From: Deltaproteobacteria bacterium HGW-Deltaproteobacteria-15
Lineage (GTDB): Bacteria > Desulfobacterota > DSM-4660 > Desulfatiglandales > HGW-15
DNA length: 46,895 bases
Assembly (NCBI GenBank): GCA_002840535.1
Contig: PHBH01000053.1
Location: 1-46,895, forward strand
Direction: 5' to 3'
The notes under the pieces were generated by a model. It searched no databases, was not told the DNA's origin, and saw only the letters and a program-made list of their open reading frames with translations. Made by a program: the position numbers and the translations under genes. Below are positions 17,567 to 25,546 of this stretch, piece after piece. Every line of letters begins with the position of its first letter. Within the stretch, counting starts at the first letter, position 1.

Positions 17567-17640
17567 TCATTCCCGCGGAGGCGGGAAGCCAGTGCGTACG
17601 ATGGCTAGACCCCGGCAGGCCTTAGGCCGGGGGAAACCCA
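17567..17640. repeat. GTCATTCCCGCG-type hairpin repeat
   Basis: Contains GTCATTCCCGC-GGAG-GCGGGAAG, a perfect CCCGC/GCGGG hairpin, followed by a second hairpin CCCCGGC...GCCGGGG. It matches a widespread intergenic repeat style (GTCATTCCCGCGAAAGCGGGAATCC). No coding content is supported. Confidence 0.55.
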
Positions 17641-17680
17641 TCAATCAGTTCTTGCTCTCTTCTCTGCCTCTGCTTTTTCT

Positions 17681-17820
17681 GCTCACTGCCCACTGCTTAC
17701 TCATTCGATGTTGGACGTTCGACGTTCGATGCTCGACGTTCATCCTCATTTCCGCTTCTCTTCCTCTTCTCCCTCTGCTTACTGCTCACTGCCTACTGCT
17801 CACTGCTTACTGCTTACTCT
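17681..17820 (-). repeat. TGCTTACTGCTCACTGC and GACGTTCGATG repeats, right arm
   Basis: Three blocks: CTGCTCACTGCCCACTGC at about 17680-17700; a run of degenerate GTTCGATG/GACGTTCG units at 17708-17744; and a longer TGCTTACTGCTCACTGCC block at 17775-17820 that is the reverse complement of the array at 17484. Together with the left arm these fill the 324-base spacer between convergent genes. A fourth block of the same family is at 23389-23424. Confidence 0.65.
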
Positions 17821-17821
17821 T

Positions 17822-18940
17822 TTATTTCCCCATCTCTTCATTCACCTTGCACGTAACAGGTCCCTTGCCAAGCGATGCAAAACAATTCATGCACTGCTTG
17901 CAGGCAATAATATCTTCCACCTCTCCCGCGAGAAGCTTTCCTGCTGCATCCGGATCCGCGATCATCTGCCTGCCGATAGCGACCATATCCACACTACCAT
18001 CCGCGACCGCGTCCGCGGCTGCGCTTCCTTCTCCTAATTTGCCTACTGAGATGACGGGCAGGCCGGTCTCTTTTCGCATTTTCGCGGCCAGGGAGACATT
18101 GGCGCCGGCCGGGGCGTTCTTTGGCAGGGCCGATGCGGCGACAAGGAAGCGTTTCCCGTTTTCTTCCTTCCAGGAAGCCCCCGTGACCAGGGAGACATGG
18201 ATGCAGTCAGCACCATTTTCGGCGAGAAGCCGTCCTGCCGTGACTGCATCTTCCAGGGTTTGCCCCCCTTCCACGTTTTCGACAGCATTGATTCGAAAGA
18301 GGAGTGCGGGCTTCGAGCCGACCTTCCGCCGCACTTTCTGCAGCACCTCGAGGGCAGAGGTCGCCCGTGCCCGTGCATCGCCGCCATACCGATCGTTTCG
18401 CGTATTCGTGAGAGGAGAGAGGAACTGGCTTATCAGGTAAAAATGGGCCCCGTGAATCTCAACCCCTTCAAAACCAGCAGCGACTGCGCGGCCGGCCGCT
18501 TCCGCAAAGGAAACCGCGACCTCTTCGATCTGTGCAATGCTCATGGCAAAGGGGTCAACATCCGGTCTGAACCTTACCCCGGACGGCGAGGCCCCCTGCA
18601 TTTCTCCGCCGCGCGGCGTGCACCTGGCGCCCGCATGGTTTAACTGGACGACCGGAACCGCCCCCTTCTCCCTGATGGCAGCGGCCAAACGTGACATGCC
18701 GTCCACCTGCCCGTCGTCCCAGAGCCCCAGGCTTCCGGGAACGATGCGGCCGTCCGCTCGAACAGCCGTCGCCTCCACAATGACGAGCCCTAGGTGTTTG
18801 GACCGGTCCCCATAAAATCGCAGGATCGATTCCGTAACCTTCCCATCCTTGTCGGCACAATTCGTGGTTAACGGCGGAAGAGCAATCCTGTTGCGAAGAC
18901 GCATGCTGCCGATCTTCAGTTCATCGGATAAGGCGGCCAT
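17822..18940 (-). CDS. NADH:flavin oxidoreductase / old yellow enzyme family with 4Fe-4S cysteines
   Basis: A 372-residue FMN-dependent TIM-barrel oxidoreductase. Recognisable features are the N-terminal IGSMRLRNRIALPPL, the substrate-site stretch VEIHGAHFYLISQFLSPLTNTRNDRYGG, and a C-terminal CKQCMNC...C motif like the 4Fe-4S site of 2,4-dienoyl-CoA and 2-enoate reductases. It ends there, without the FAD/NAD(P) domain of those longer enzymes, so electrons would come from another protein. The start at 18940 has GGAGG nine bases upstream; the frame continues further without one. Substrate unknown. Stands alone, convergent with the RND operon. Confidence 0.88.
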   Translation of the reverse strand: MAALSDELKIGSMRLRNRIALPPLTTNCADKDGKVTESILRFYGDRSKHLGLVIVEATAVRADGRIVPGSLGLWDDGQVDGMSRLAAAIREKGAVPVVQLNHAGARCTPRGGEMQGASPSGVRFRPDVDPFAMSIAQIEEVAVSFAEAAGRAVAAGFEGVEIHGAHFYLISQFLSPLTNTRNDRYGGDARARATSALEVLQKVRRKVGSKPALLFRINAVENVEGGQTLEDAVTAGRLLAENGADCIHVSLVTGASWKEENGKRFLVAASALPKNAPAGANVSLAAKMRKETGLPVISVGKLGEGSAAADAVADGSVDMVAIGRQMIADPDAAGKLLAGEVEDIIACKQCMNCFASLGKGPVTCKVNEEMGK

Positions 18941-19246
18941 CTCGTATTTCCTCCGGATTCGTTGAGTTGAAATCACCTTACAGACTGTTATCCGGAAGAT
19001 CAAGTACGCCGACATCCTTCATCCGAAAAGGCTGATAGGTCTTTCGGGGCCATCACAGGCGTAAAGCGAATTTTCAGACTGGTTCAGAATAGCCGTTCAG
19101 CTGCAAGCCGGCTGCCCGACCTCCGGCTCTGATCATGTCTATCCTGTAATCCTGTCCAGCACTTCGGTTCCCGGCATTGACCCCGGGAGCGGGAAATTTT
19201 CGCAATGGTGATTATATTCCAGACAAACTACTTTTCGGAGCGCGAT

Positions 19247-19645
19247 ATGGATCTGAACGAATATTTTGAAAACGCAAAAGGTCGCGGAGTCCTGGCGACA
19301 GCCGATTCCGAGGGCAGGGTGGACGCGGCGGTTTATTCAAGGCCGAAAGTCCTCGATGAAGAGAACGTCGCCTTCATCATGCGCGACCGGCTCACGCACG
19401 CAAATCTCCAATCCAACCCCCATGCAGCATACCTGTTCATGGAAGAAGGATCCGGAGGATATAAAGGCGTGAGACTGTTTCTCACCAAAACGGCTGAAGA
19501 GCAGGACACGGACCGCCTTTATGAGATGCGCAGGAGGGATCACAACGAACTCAGGGAAACCAGGGAAGAGAGAGGCCCCCTCTTTCTGGTCTCTTTCAAG
19601 ATCGACAAGGTGCTTCCTCTCACAGGCAAGAGATTTGAGATTTGA
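19247..19645 (+). CDS. Pyridoxamine 5'-phosphate oxidase-fold protein
   Basis: A 132-residue split-barrel protein of the PNPOx-like FMN-binding superfamily. It begins MDLNEYFENAKGRGVLATADSEGRVDAAVYSRP and continues with NLQSNPHAAYLFM, typical of small general-stress or uncharacterised PNPOx-like proteins. Substrate unknown. The ATG at 19247 has GGAG six bases upstream. The last codons (RFEI) and the stop lie in a tandem repeat that continues to the next gene, so the natural C-terminus may have been replaced. Confidence 0.8.
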   Translation: MDLNEYFENAKGRGVLATADSEGRVDAAVYSRPKVLDEENVAFIMRDRLTHANLQSNPHAAYLFMEEGSGGYKGVRLFLTKTAEEQDTDRLYEMRRRDHNELRETREERGPLFLVSFKIDKVLPLTGKRFEI

Positions 19646-19895
19646 AATTTGAGATTTGAGATTCATCTGTGGGAGAGATTTGAGATTTGAAATTTGAGAT
19701 TTGAGATTCATCTGTGGGAGAGATTTGAAATTTGAGATTTGAGATTTGAGATTCATCTGTGGGAGAGATTTGAGATTTGAAATTTGAGATTTGAGATTCA
19801 TCTGGGGGAGAGATTTGAAATTTGAGATTTGAGATTCATCTGGGGGAGAGACTTGAGATTTGAAATTTGAAATTTGAGATTCATCTGTGGGAGAC
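19631..19895 (+). repeat. Six-copy tandem repeat (about 45-base unit) of ATTTGAGA heptamers
   Basis: Six units follow each other. Each is a run of ATTTGAGA/ATTTGAAA subunits ended by GATTCATCTGTGGGAGAG (GGGGG in two copies). Five are about 45-48 bases; the fifth is 38, missing one heptamer. The array begins inside the last codons of the PNPOx gene, contains its stop, and ends five bases before the ATG of the PLP enzyme, whose ribosome binding site (GGGAGACGAGA) is the tail of the last unit. Confidence 0.9.
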
Positions 19896-19899
19896 GAGA

Positions 19900-21099
19900 A
19901 TGGCTCGGAAAGAGGATTCACCCCGACCCAGGGGCAAATCGACCAGGGCGATCCATGCTGCGTTGGACAAAACCATACACGGAGAAGTCTCCATCCCCAT
20001 TTTTGAATCCTCCACCTTCTCCTTTCCAAGCGCCGAAGAAGGGGCGGAGCGCTTTTCCGGCGCGAAACCCGGTTATCTCTACACCCGGATGGGCAATCCT
20101 ACGGTGAACGCTCTCGAGCAGACTGTCAACCAGCTCGAAAACGGCTTCGCTGGTATTGCCACAGCTTCGGGAATGGCGGCGACCACCTCTGTCTACCTCA
20201 GCCTTCTCGGACAAAACGAGCATATCGTGGAATCCGAGGTCGTCTATGGCCCATCAAGGATCGTGCTTGAAACTCACCTTTCCCGGTTCGGCGTGCATTC
20301 CACTTTCGTGGATACCTCGGATCTCAGAAAGACCGAGGCTGCGCAGCGGGAAAACACACGCCTTGTTTTCATCGAAACCCCTTCCAACCCCACGCTGAGT
20401 ATCACCGATATCAAGGGTACGGCGGAAATCGCACACCGCCACGGCGCACTGCTCGTTGTGGATAACACCATGGCCGGACCCTACTTGCAGCGCCCGCTCG
20501 ATCACGGTGCGGACATCGTCATCCACAGCCTGACCAAGTATCTGAACGGGCACAGCGATGTCATCGGCGGAATGATTGTCTCCGCTTCTCAAGAGATCTA
20601 CAAGAGGATAAGGAAAACCGTGAACCTCTTCGGGGGGGTCATGGATCCTCTTCAGGCATGGCTGATCCTACGTGGCGTGCGCACACTCGGCGTCAGAATG
20701 GAAAGATCGCAGGAGAATGCCATGAGGCTCGCAGAGTTTCTGAAAGACCATCCCAAGGTGGCATGGGTGAGGTATCCGGGAACGGCCGATCATCCCCAGC
20801 ACGAAATCGCCCGAAAGCAGATGGACGGTTTTGGCGCCATGATTTCATTCGGGGTTGTAAACGGTCTACGTGGCGGGATGACCTTTTTGAACGGACTGCA
20901 GCTGATCACCAGGGCCGTATCGCTGGGGGGCATCGAATCCCTGATCGAACATCCGGCATCCATGACCCATGCGGCGATTCCTCTTGAGGAACGGGCACGG
21001 GTCGGCATCTCGGATGAATTGATCAGGTTCTCGGTAGGGTGTGAGGACTTCGAGGATCTGAGAGAAGACCTTGATCAGGCGCTAAGCAAAATAAACTGA
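19900..21099 (+). CDS. Cys/Met-metabolism PLP-dependent enzyme (cystathionine gamma-synthase / methionine gamma-lyase type)
   Basis: A 399-residue cytosolic enzyme of the trans-sulfuration family (fold type I). Cofactor lysine Lys213 lies in SLTKYLNGHSD. The tyrosine-arginine motif YTRMGNPTVNALE supplies phosphate contacts from the neighbouring subunit, and VVDNTMAGPYLQRPL contains the aspartate that pairs with the cofactor nitrogen. The cysteine characteristic of true methionine gamma-lyases (in YGCT) is replaced here by YGPS. Synthase, lyase or O-acylhomoserine sulfhydrylase activity therefore cannot be separated. The ATG at 19900 takes its ribosome binding site from the upstream tandem repeat. 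Possibly co-transcribed with the PNPOx gene. Confidence 0.9.
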   Translation: MARKEDSPRPRGKSTRAIHAALDKTIHGEVSIPIFESSTFSFPSAEEGAERFSGAKPGYLYTRMGNPTVNALEQTVNQLENGFAGIATASGMAATTSVYLSLLGQNEHIVESEVVYGPSRIVLETHLSRFGVHSTFVDTSDLRKTEAAQRENTRLVFIETPSNPTLSITDIKGTAEIAHRHGALLVVDNTMAGPYLQRPLDHGADIVIHSLTKYLNGHSDVIGGMIVSASQEIYKRIRKTVNLFGGVMDPLQAWLILRGVRTLGVRMERSQENAMRLAEFLKDHPKVAWVRYPGTADHPQHEIARKQMDGFGAMISFGVVNGLRGGMTFLNGLQLITRAVSLGGIESLIEHPASMTHAAIPLEERARVGISDELIRFSVGCEDFEDLREDLDQALSKIN

Positions 21100-21114
21100 A
21101 AGACTGCCTCTCAC

Positions 21115-21448
21115 AGAGCACACAGAGGCGCTGAGAGTGAGTCTCCACCCGCAGAGCCCCGCTTCACGGGACAGGCGCGCGGCCCTCAGGTAGCCCCCCG
21201 AGGGGGGCTCATGCGAAGGGATATGAGTAAATCCGAAATCCGAAGCACGAGATACGAAACAAGTTCAAATAACTAAAATCCAAATGACCAAAACTACCGT
21301 ACTTGCATTTTTCAGGTATCTTCGTTTCTGTCATTTGAAAATTCGAATTTGAATTCCTTTGTTTCGAATTTCGATATTCGAGATTCGGATTTTCAGACCA
21401 TGATTTCACACCGGATCGGTAGAACCTCTCCGAGCCTCTGCGTGCTCT
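21115..21448. repeat. Nested inverted repeats between convergent genes
   Basis: The outer arms, 21115-21137 and 21426-21448, are 23 bases each and complementary at 20 positions (AGAGCAC, CAGAGGC and GAGAG blocks). Inside lie AATCCGAAATCCGAAG... (21229-21290) and its degenerate inverse (21331-21395, ...TTCGATATTCGAGATTCGGAT). The whole 378-base spacer could fold as one long imperfect stem. The inner AT-rich arm is of a style common in Desulfobacterota spacers. No gene is supported here. Confidence 0.7.
21192..21209. terminator. AGCCCCCC/GGGGGGCT hairpin downstream of the PLP-enzyme gene
   Basis: A perfect 8-base inverted repeat with two central bases, 93 bases after the PLP-enzyme stop. It could stop transcription or protect the transcript end. 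No T-run follows, so it is not a classical intrinsic terminator. Confidence 0.4.
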
Positions 21449-21477
21449 GGAGAAGCGGGCGAGAGACGCTCTTTCTG

Positions 21478-23169
21478 TTACCACCCAACGGCGCAGCCGT
21501 CTTTGCGCGGGTCGCTTCCCCCTATGAGCACTCCGGTTGCCGGATTGCGCAGGATGATCTGCCCGCCGCCAAAAAGACTGCGCCGGAAACCATCCACGGC
21601 CGCAAGACGATGACCCCTCCGCTCCAGATCGGACAACAGGGCTCGATCCCACCCTTCTTCCGTTTGAACCTCTCCGCCGTCCTCGGAAGCACCCAAACCT
21701 GCATTCGGATCGGCCAGGCACCAGCGGGGCGCATCCAGGGCCTGCTGCGGCGCCATGCCAAGGTCCACCATGTTTACAAGAACCTGAAAATGGGCCTGGG
21801 GCTGCATGTAGGCCCCCATGACCCCGAAAGAGCCATGAAGCAGCCCCTCAAACTTGCCCTTTCCGTAAACGCTCATTGCGGGGATTATGGTTTGATAAGG
21901 GCGTTTATTCGGAGCCAGGCCATTCGGGTGTTCCCGATCCAGCGTGAACATGCTGGCCCGGTTCTGAAGGCTCACCCCGGTCCCCGGAACCACGAGACCG
22001 CTGCCTGTCCCCAGGTAGAGGCTGTTGATGAAACTGCATGCATTCCCCTCTTCATCGGCCGTGCATAGATACACGGTGTCCGAGCCCTGCACAGGGGTGC
22101 CGTGGGGCGCTCTGCGCATTGCACGCAAAGGATCGATCAGATGACGCCGCTTGTCCGCGTATGCGGTGGAAACGAGTTGCTCCAGGGGAATGTCAACGAC
22201 CCGCGGATCGCATACCCATTGCCGGGCATCGGCAAAACCCAGCCGCATGCACTCGATCATGATGTGGACCCTGTCTGCCGCCGGCATGGAACCGAGTTCG
22301 AACCCCGCAGCCAGGTTGAGGGCAATCACGGCCGCGAGCCCCTGCCCGTTCGGAGGGCACTCGTAAAGACGTATCCCCCTGTAATCTGCAAAGATCGGCT
22401 CGTCCCACGTGGAAGTGTGCGCTGCCATATCCGAAGGGGTTATCCAGCCCCCATAGCGTTGTACATGGTCGCTGAGCTTTCGCGCGAATTCCCCTTCATA
22501 GATGTAACGGTTCCCCTCCTCGGAAATGGAGCGAAGCGTTGCCGCAAGGGTTGGAATGCGCATGATCTCGCCCGCCCGGGGCGCACGGCCTTCCAAAAGC
22601 AGTTCGTATCCGCTCGGCTGCGGCGGGCCGTTGTCCCGGTCTCCGCTATGCCAGTCGGGGTCGCGACGCAGTTTCTTTTCCTGCGCCTTCCACGCGTTGG
22701 CGATCAGTTCACTTACAGGATAGCCGTTCTCCGCAGTCCATATGGCGGGCTTCAACACATCGCCCAAAGTCATGCGGCCGTGTCTCTCCAGGAGATCGCT
22801 CCATCCGGCAACCGTCCCGGGCACGGATACCGAAATCCCCGTGAAGATCGGCATCCTGGTGTAGCCGAGCCGTTTCACCGCATCGATCGTTGCGCCCGCC
22901 GGCGACCGTCCGGATCCGTTGAGAGCCGTGATCTTACGTGACCTGCCGTCGTAATAGAGGGCGAAGCAATCCCCTCCGATTCCAGTGGATATGGGCTCCA
23001 CGACGTTCAGCATGGCGGCCGTGGCAACGGCCGCGTCCGCGGCATTGCCGCCCTGCATCAGGATTTCGAGACCGGCCTGTGCAGCCAGGGGCTGGCTTGT
23101 GGCCACCATTCCCCTGCGGGCAAGCACGTTGCTGCGTCTGGAGCGAAAGACCGCATCGACGTTTATCAT
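21478..23169 (-). CDS. ggt: Gamma-glutamyltransferase family protein
   Basis: A 563-residue Ntn-hydrolase of the gamma-glutamyltransferase family, made as a precursor that cleaves itself before a threonine. The presumed nucleophile is Thr365 in GSDTVYLCTADEEGNACSFINS. The N-terminal substrate region MVATSQPLAAQAGLEILMQGGNAADAAVA and VEPISTGIGGDCF are typical, and SFGVMGAYMQPQAH fits the small subunit. No signal peptide is seen, so it may act in the cytosol, unlike E. coli Ggt. The ATG at 23169 has GGGAG seven bases upstream. It may cleave gamma-glutamyl compounds, glutathione, or (in related enzymes) cephalosporin-like amides. Confidence 0.92.
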   Translation of the reverse strand: MINVDAVFRSRRSNVLARRGMVATSQPLAAQAGLEILMQGGNAADAAVATAAMLNVVEPISTGIGGDCFALYYDGRSRKITALNGSGRSPAGATIDAVKRLGYTRMPIFTGISVSVPGTVAGWSDLLERHGRMTLGDVLKPAIWTAENGYPVSELIANAWKAQEKKLRRDPDWHSGDRDNGPPQPSGYELLLEGRAPRAGEIMRIPTLAATLRSISEEGNRYIYEGEFARKLSDHVQRYGGWITPSDMAAHTSTWDEPIFADYRGIRLYECPPNGQGLAAVIALNLAAGFELGSMPAADRVHIMIECMRLGFADARQWVCDPRVVDIPLEQLVSTAYADKRRHLIDPLRAMRRAPHGTPVQGSDTVYLCTADEEGNACSFINSLYLGTGSGLVVPGTGVSLQNRASMFTLDREHPNGLAPNKRPYQTIIPAMSVYGKGKFEGLLHGSFGVMGAYMQPQAHFQVLVNMVDLGMAPQQALDAPRWCLADPNAGLGASEDGGEVQTEEGWDRALLSDLERRGHRLAAVDGFRRSLFGGGQIILRNPATGVLIGGSDPRKDGCAVGW

Positions 23170-23234
23170 AGGTTGACTCCCATCCAAGAAGGTTTCAAGG
23201 AGCATAATCGATAACAGTCGAAGTCACAACTAAA

Positions 23235-23340
23235 CAGGAATGAGGGACGAGGAACGAGGTCCGGGGGAATGACAGGACTGAGGACTGAGGGGCAAAAGAC
23301 GGGAACGGGGGACGAGGAACGGAGACTGGGGTAGGATCGC
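23235..23340. repeat. Purine-rich GGACGAGGAACGAGG / GGACTGAGG repeat
   Basis: A run of degenerate units such as GACGAGGAACGAGG, GACTGAGGACTGAGG and GGGGGACGAGGAACGGAG, with strong purine bias on the plus strand, upstream of the TRAP permease gene. It looks like another member of the spacer-repeat set of this genome. No coding content. Confidence 0.6.
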
Positions 23341-23388
23341 CCGGATTGCTCCATGACCAGGCTCGAGTCCCCGGTACACTCGTTTCCG

Positions 23389-23424
23389 CTGACTGCTGAC
23401 TGCCTACTGTTTACTGCTTACTCT
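23389..23424 (-). repeat. CTGACTGCTGACTGCC / TGTTTACTGCTTAC repeat
   Basis: Same family as the TGCTTACTGCTCACTGC block at 17775-17820, in the same orientation. It lies inside an apparent N-terminal extension of the TRAP permease frame, which argues that the extension is not coding. Confidence 0.6.
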
Positions 23425-23490
23425 TTCTTTATATTGACTCAAACCGGCGGCCCTTATATATTTTCGCCTTATGCTACCAGCGGAGAGACC

Positions 23491-25374
23491 ATGAGATACC
23501 TGAAATCCGTCATTGCCCTCCTCCTCCTGGCCTTCGTGGCCTGGTCTCTTTACGGCGCTGTCATGCCCGTGGAAACCTATCTCTTTCGAATGGTCCACAT
23601 GGGCTTCGTCTTTGCGCTGGTCTTTCTGGTCCACCCCTCCTTCAAGAAGGCGGGAACCTGGGGAAGAGGGCTGGACGTATTCCTGGCTGCCCTGGGCGTC
23701 GCGACCATCGTCTTTGCCCTCTGGGACATGGACAAGTTCATCCGCCGCTCCACCCTTCCCGATCCCGCGGATTTCTTCATGGGGGTGGCCGCCATTATCC
23801 TCCTGGTGGAGATCTCCCGGCGCGTGGTGGGGAACACCTTCACGTACGTGCTCATCGGATTCCTTCTCTATTCCTATTTCGGGAATTATTTTCCCGGCCC
23901 CTTGGCACATAAGGGATATGACCTGGACAGAATCGTGGGGCATATGTACATGACCCTGGAGGGGATCTTCGGGGTGCCGCTCTCCGTGAGCGTCTCCTTT
24001 GTGACCCTCTTTGTCGTGTACGGAACGTTCATGGACGCGGCCGGGGCAGGCGCCTTCTGGATGGAGCTTTCCCTCGCGATCATGGGGCGCTCCTCCTCCA
24101 GCGCAGGCCGGGGGGCGGTCATCACCACGGCGCTCCTGGGAGGGCCCCAGGGCAGCGGGGTCGCGACCACCATGTCCGTGTCCCCGGTCATGTGGCCCAT
24201 CCTCAAGAAAGCGGGTTACACCCCCAATATGGCTGCAGGCCTGATTGCCGCGGGCGGGATCGGCGCGGTCATCTCACCTCCGCTGATGGGTGCGGCTGCA
24301 TTCCTGATCATGCAGTTTCTGGATGTTGCTTTCTGGGATGTGGTGATCATGGTCATCGCCCCCACCCTCCTCTATTATCTCGGCACCTTTTTCGTGGTGG
24401 AGATGGAGGCGAGAAAGTACCGTTTCGCCCCCCCCGACGCCACGGGAAAAACAGCGTGGATGGTCATGCGCACCCGAGGCCATCATCTGATTTCGCTGAT
24501 TGTGCTCGTGGCGCTCCTTGGCATCGGCCGCTCGCCCGCCTCTTCCGCTATCTGGGCAATCGTCACCACGGTGATCACCAGCTTCATCAGCAGGGATAGA
24601 AAGGAATGGCTCACGCCGCGAAAGATCATCTTTGCCGCCATGGAAGGGGCTGCCAATATGCTCCCGGTGGCGGCGCTTCTCGCGGCTGCCGGTATGATCG
24701 TCGGGACATTTTCTCTTACAGGACTGGGGCTGAAGATCTCCAGCCTTATCATGTCCCTGAGCGGCGGCTACACCATCCCTGCCCTGTTCCTTGCCCTGGT
24801 GGCCTCCATGGTTGTAGGCCTGAGCCTTCCCATCACGGCAACCTACATCATGACGGTCGTCATGGTGGCGCCCGCCCTGGTGAAAGTGGGCGTGCCGGAT
24901 CACGTGGCCCACATGCTGGCGTTCTACTTTGCCGTTCTCTCAGAGGTTTCCCCGCCCGTGGGGCTGTCTCCCTCGGCTGCTGCCGCGGTCACAGGCGGCA
25001 ATCCCTTCGGCGCCATGATGCATTCATGGAAGTACTCGCTGCCCGCGTTTCTGGTCCCATTTCTTTTTTCATCCAGCCTTCTGGGTGCGAATCTGCTGAT
25101 TATAGGAGCGACCCTGGAGGGATTCATCCTGGCTTTTTTAAATGGCGCCGGTTCGCTGTTCTTTCTCTCCGTGGGTGTGGTAGGATTCCTGGGCGGTCAC
25201 CTCTCTTTGATCGAAAGAACTTTGCTGATAGCGGCAGCGGTGATCATGGCTTTTCTTCCTGTCGGGCTATCTATCCTGGGGATTCTGCCTGTTGTAATCG
25301 GGATCCTCGTGGTCGTCCGGATTCTGTTCAGGGTGCGCCGTCGCCGCGCCCAGGACTCTTCCGTTGCCGGTTGA
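23491..25374 (+). CDS. TRAP transporter fused permease (4TM/12TM type)
   Basis: A 627-residue membrane protein combining the small (DctQ-like) and large (DctM-like) subunits of a tripartite ATP-independent periplasmic transporter. Fused permeases of this type work with TAXI-class binding proteins, such as the one encoded next. Family segments include GRGAVITTALLGGPQGSGVATTMSV, AGLIAAGGIGAVISPPLMGAAAF and the closing SEVSPPVGLSPSAAAAVTGGNPFGAMM. The ATG at 23491 is used because GGAGAGACC precedes it; the frame is open for another 46 codons, but those codons come from repeats. Uptake is driven by an ion gradient (Na+ in characterised members), which would suit the Na+ exchangers at the left end. 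Confidence 0.93.
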   Translation: MRYLKSVIALLLLAFVAWSLYGAVMPVETYLFRMVHMGFVFALVFLVHPSFKKAGTWGRGLDVFLAALGVATIVFALWDMDKFIRRSTLPDPADFFMGVAAIILLVEISRRVVGNTFTYVLIGFLLYSYFGNYFPGPLAHKGYDLDRIVGHMYMTLEGIFGVPLSVSVSFVTLFVVYGTFMDAAGAGAFWMELSLAIMGRSSSSAGRGAVITTALLGGPQGSGVATTMSVSPVMWPILKKAGYTPNMAAGLIAAGGIGAVISPPLMGAAAFLIMQFLDVAFWDVVIMVIAPTLLYYLGTFFVVEMEARKYRFAPPDATGKTAWMVMRTRGHHLISLIVLVALLGIGRSPASSAIWAIVTTVITSFISRDRKEWLTPRKIIFAAMEGAANMLPVAALLAAAGMIVGTFSLTGLGLKISSLIMSLSGGYTIPALFLALVASMVVGLSLPITATYIMTVVMVAPALVKVGVPDHVAHMLAFYFAVLSEVSPPVGLSPSAAAAVTGGNPFGAMMHSWKYSLPAFLVPFLFSSSLLGANLLIIGATLEGFILAFLNGAGSLFFLSVGVVGFLGGHLSLIERTLLIAAAVIMAFLPVGLSILGILPVVIGILVVVRILFRVRRRRAQDSSVAG

Positions 25375-25395
25375 AACATGGAATGTGATTGCTTC

Positions 25396-25429
25396 CCAAT
25401 ATTCCACTATTCCAACATTCCAATATTCC
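25396..25429. repeat. ATTCCA/TATTCCA heptamer repeat
   Basis: Five degenerate units (AATATTCC, ACTATTCC, AACATTCC, AATATTCC) in the spacer between the TRAP permease and its binding protein. Confidence 0.6.
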
Positions 25430-25452
25430 GGTGACAAAAGCGCCACAAACTT

Positions 25453-25493
25453 CACCCTTCGGGGTGCATCAAAGCCGGCCCCTGCGGGGTCGG
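25453..25493 (+). promoter_or_regulatory. Two tandem hairpins between TRAP permease and binding-protein genes
   Basis: First hairpin: CACCC-TTCG-GGGTG (25453-25466), a stem closed by a UUCG tetraloop. Second: CCGGCCCC-TGC-GGGGTCGG (25475-25493), eight pairs with one G-U, followed by the weakly T-rich ATTCTTACTC. Together they could partly terminate transcription or mark a processing site that sets different levels of permease and binding protein. The 20 bases at 25445-25464 recur exactly at 28150-28169. Confidence 0.5.
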
Positions 25494-25546
25494 ATTCTTA
25501 CTCGTCGGAGCGGCACTACTCATAACCATCTCAAGGAGGTTACACC

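Noticed and set aside
19631..19895. Tandem array considered as a CRISPR
   Set aside because: The units follow without unique spacers and are made of internal heptamers; no cas gene is near.
23353..23490. N-terminal extension of the TRAP permease by 46 codons
   Set aside because: The codons derive from a TGCTTACTG-type repeat, and a ribosome binding site is present at the ATG at 23491.
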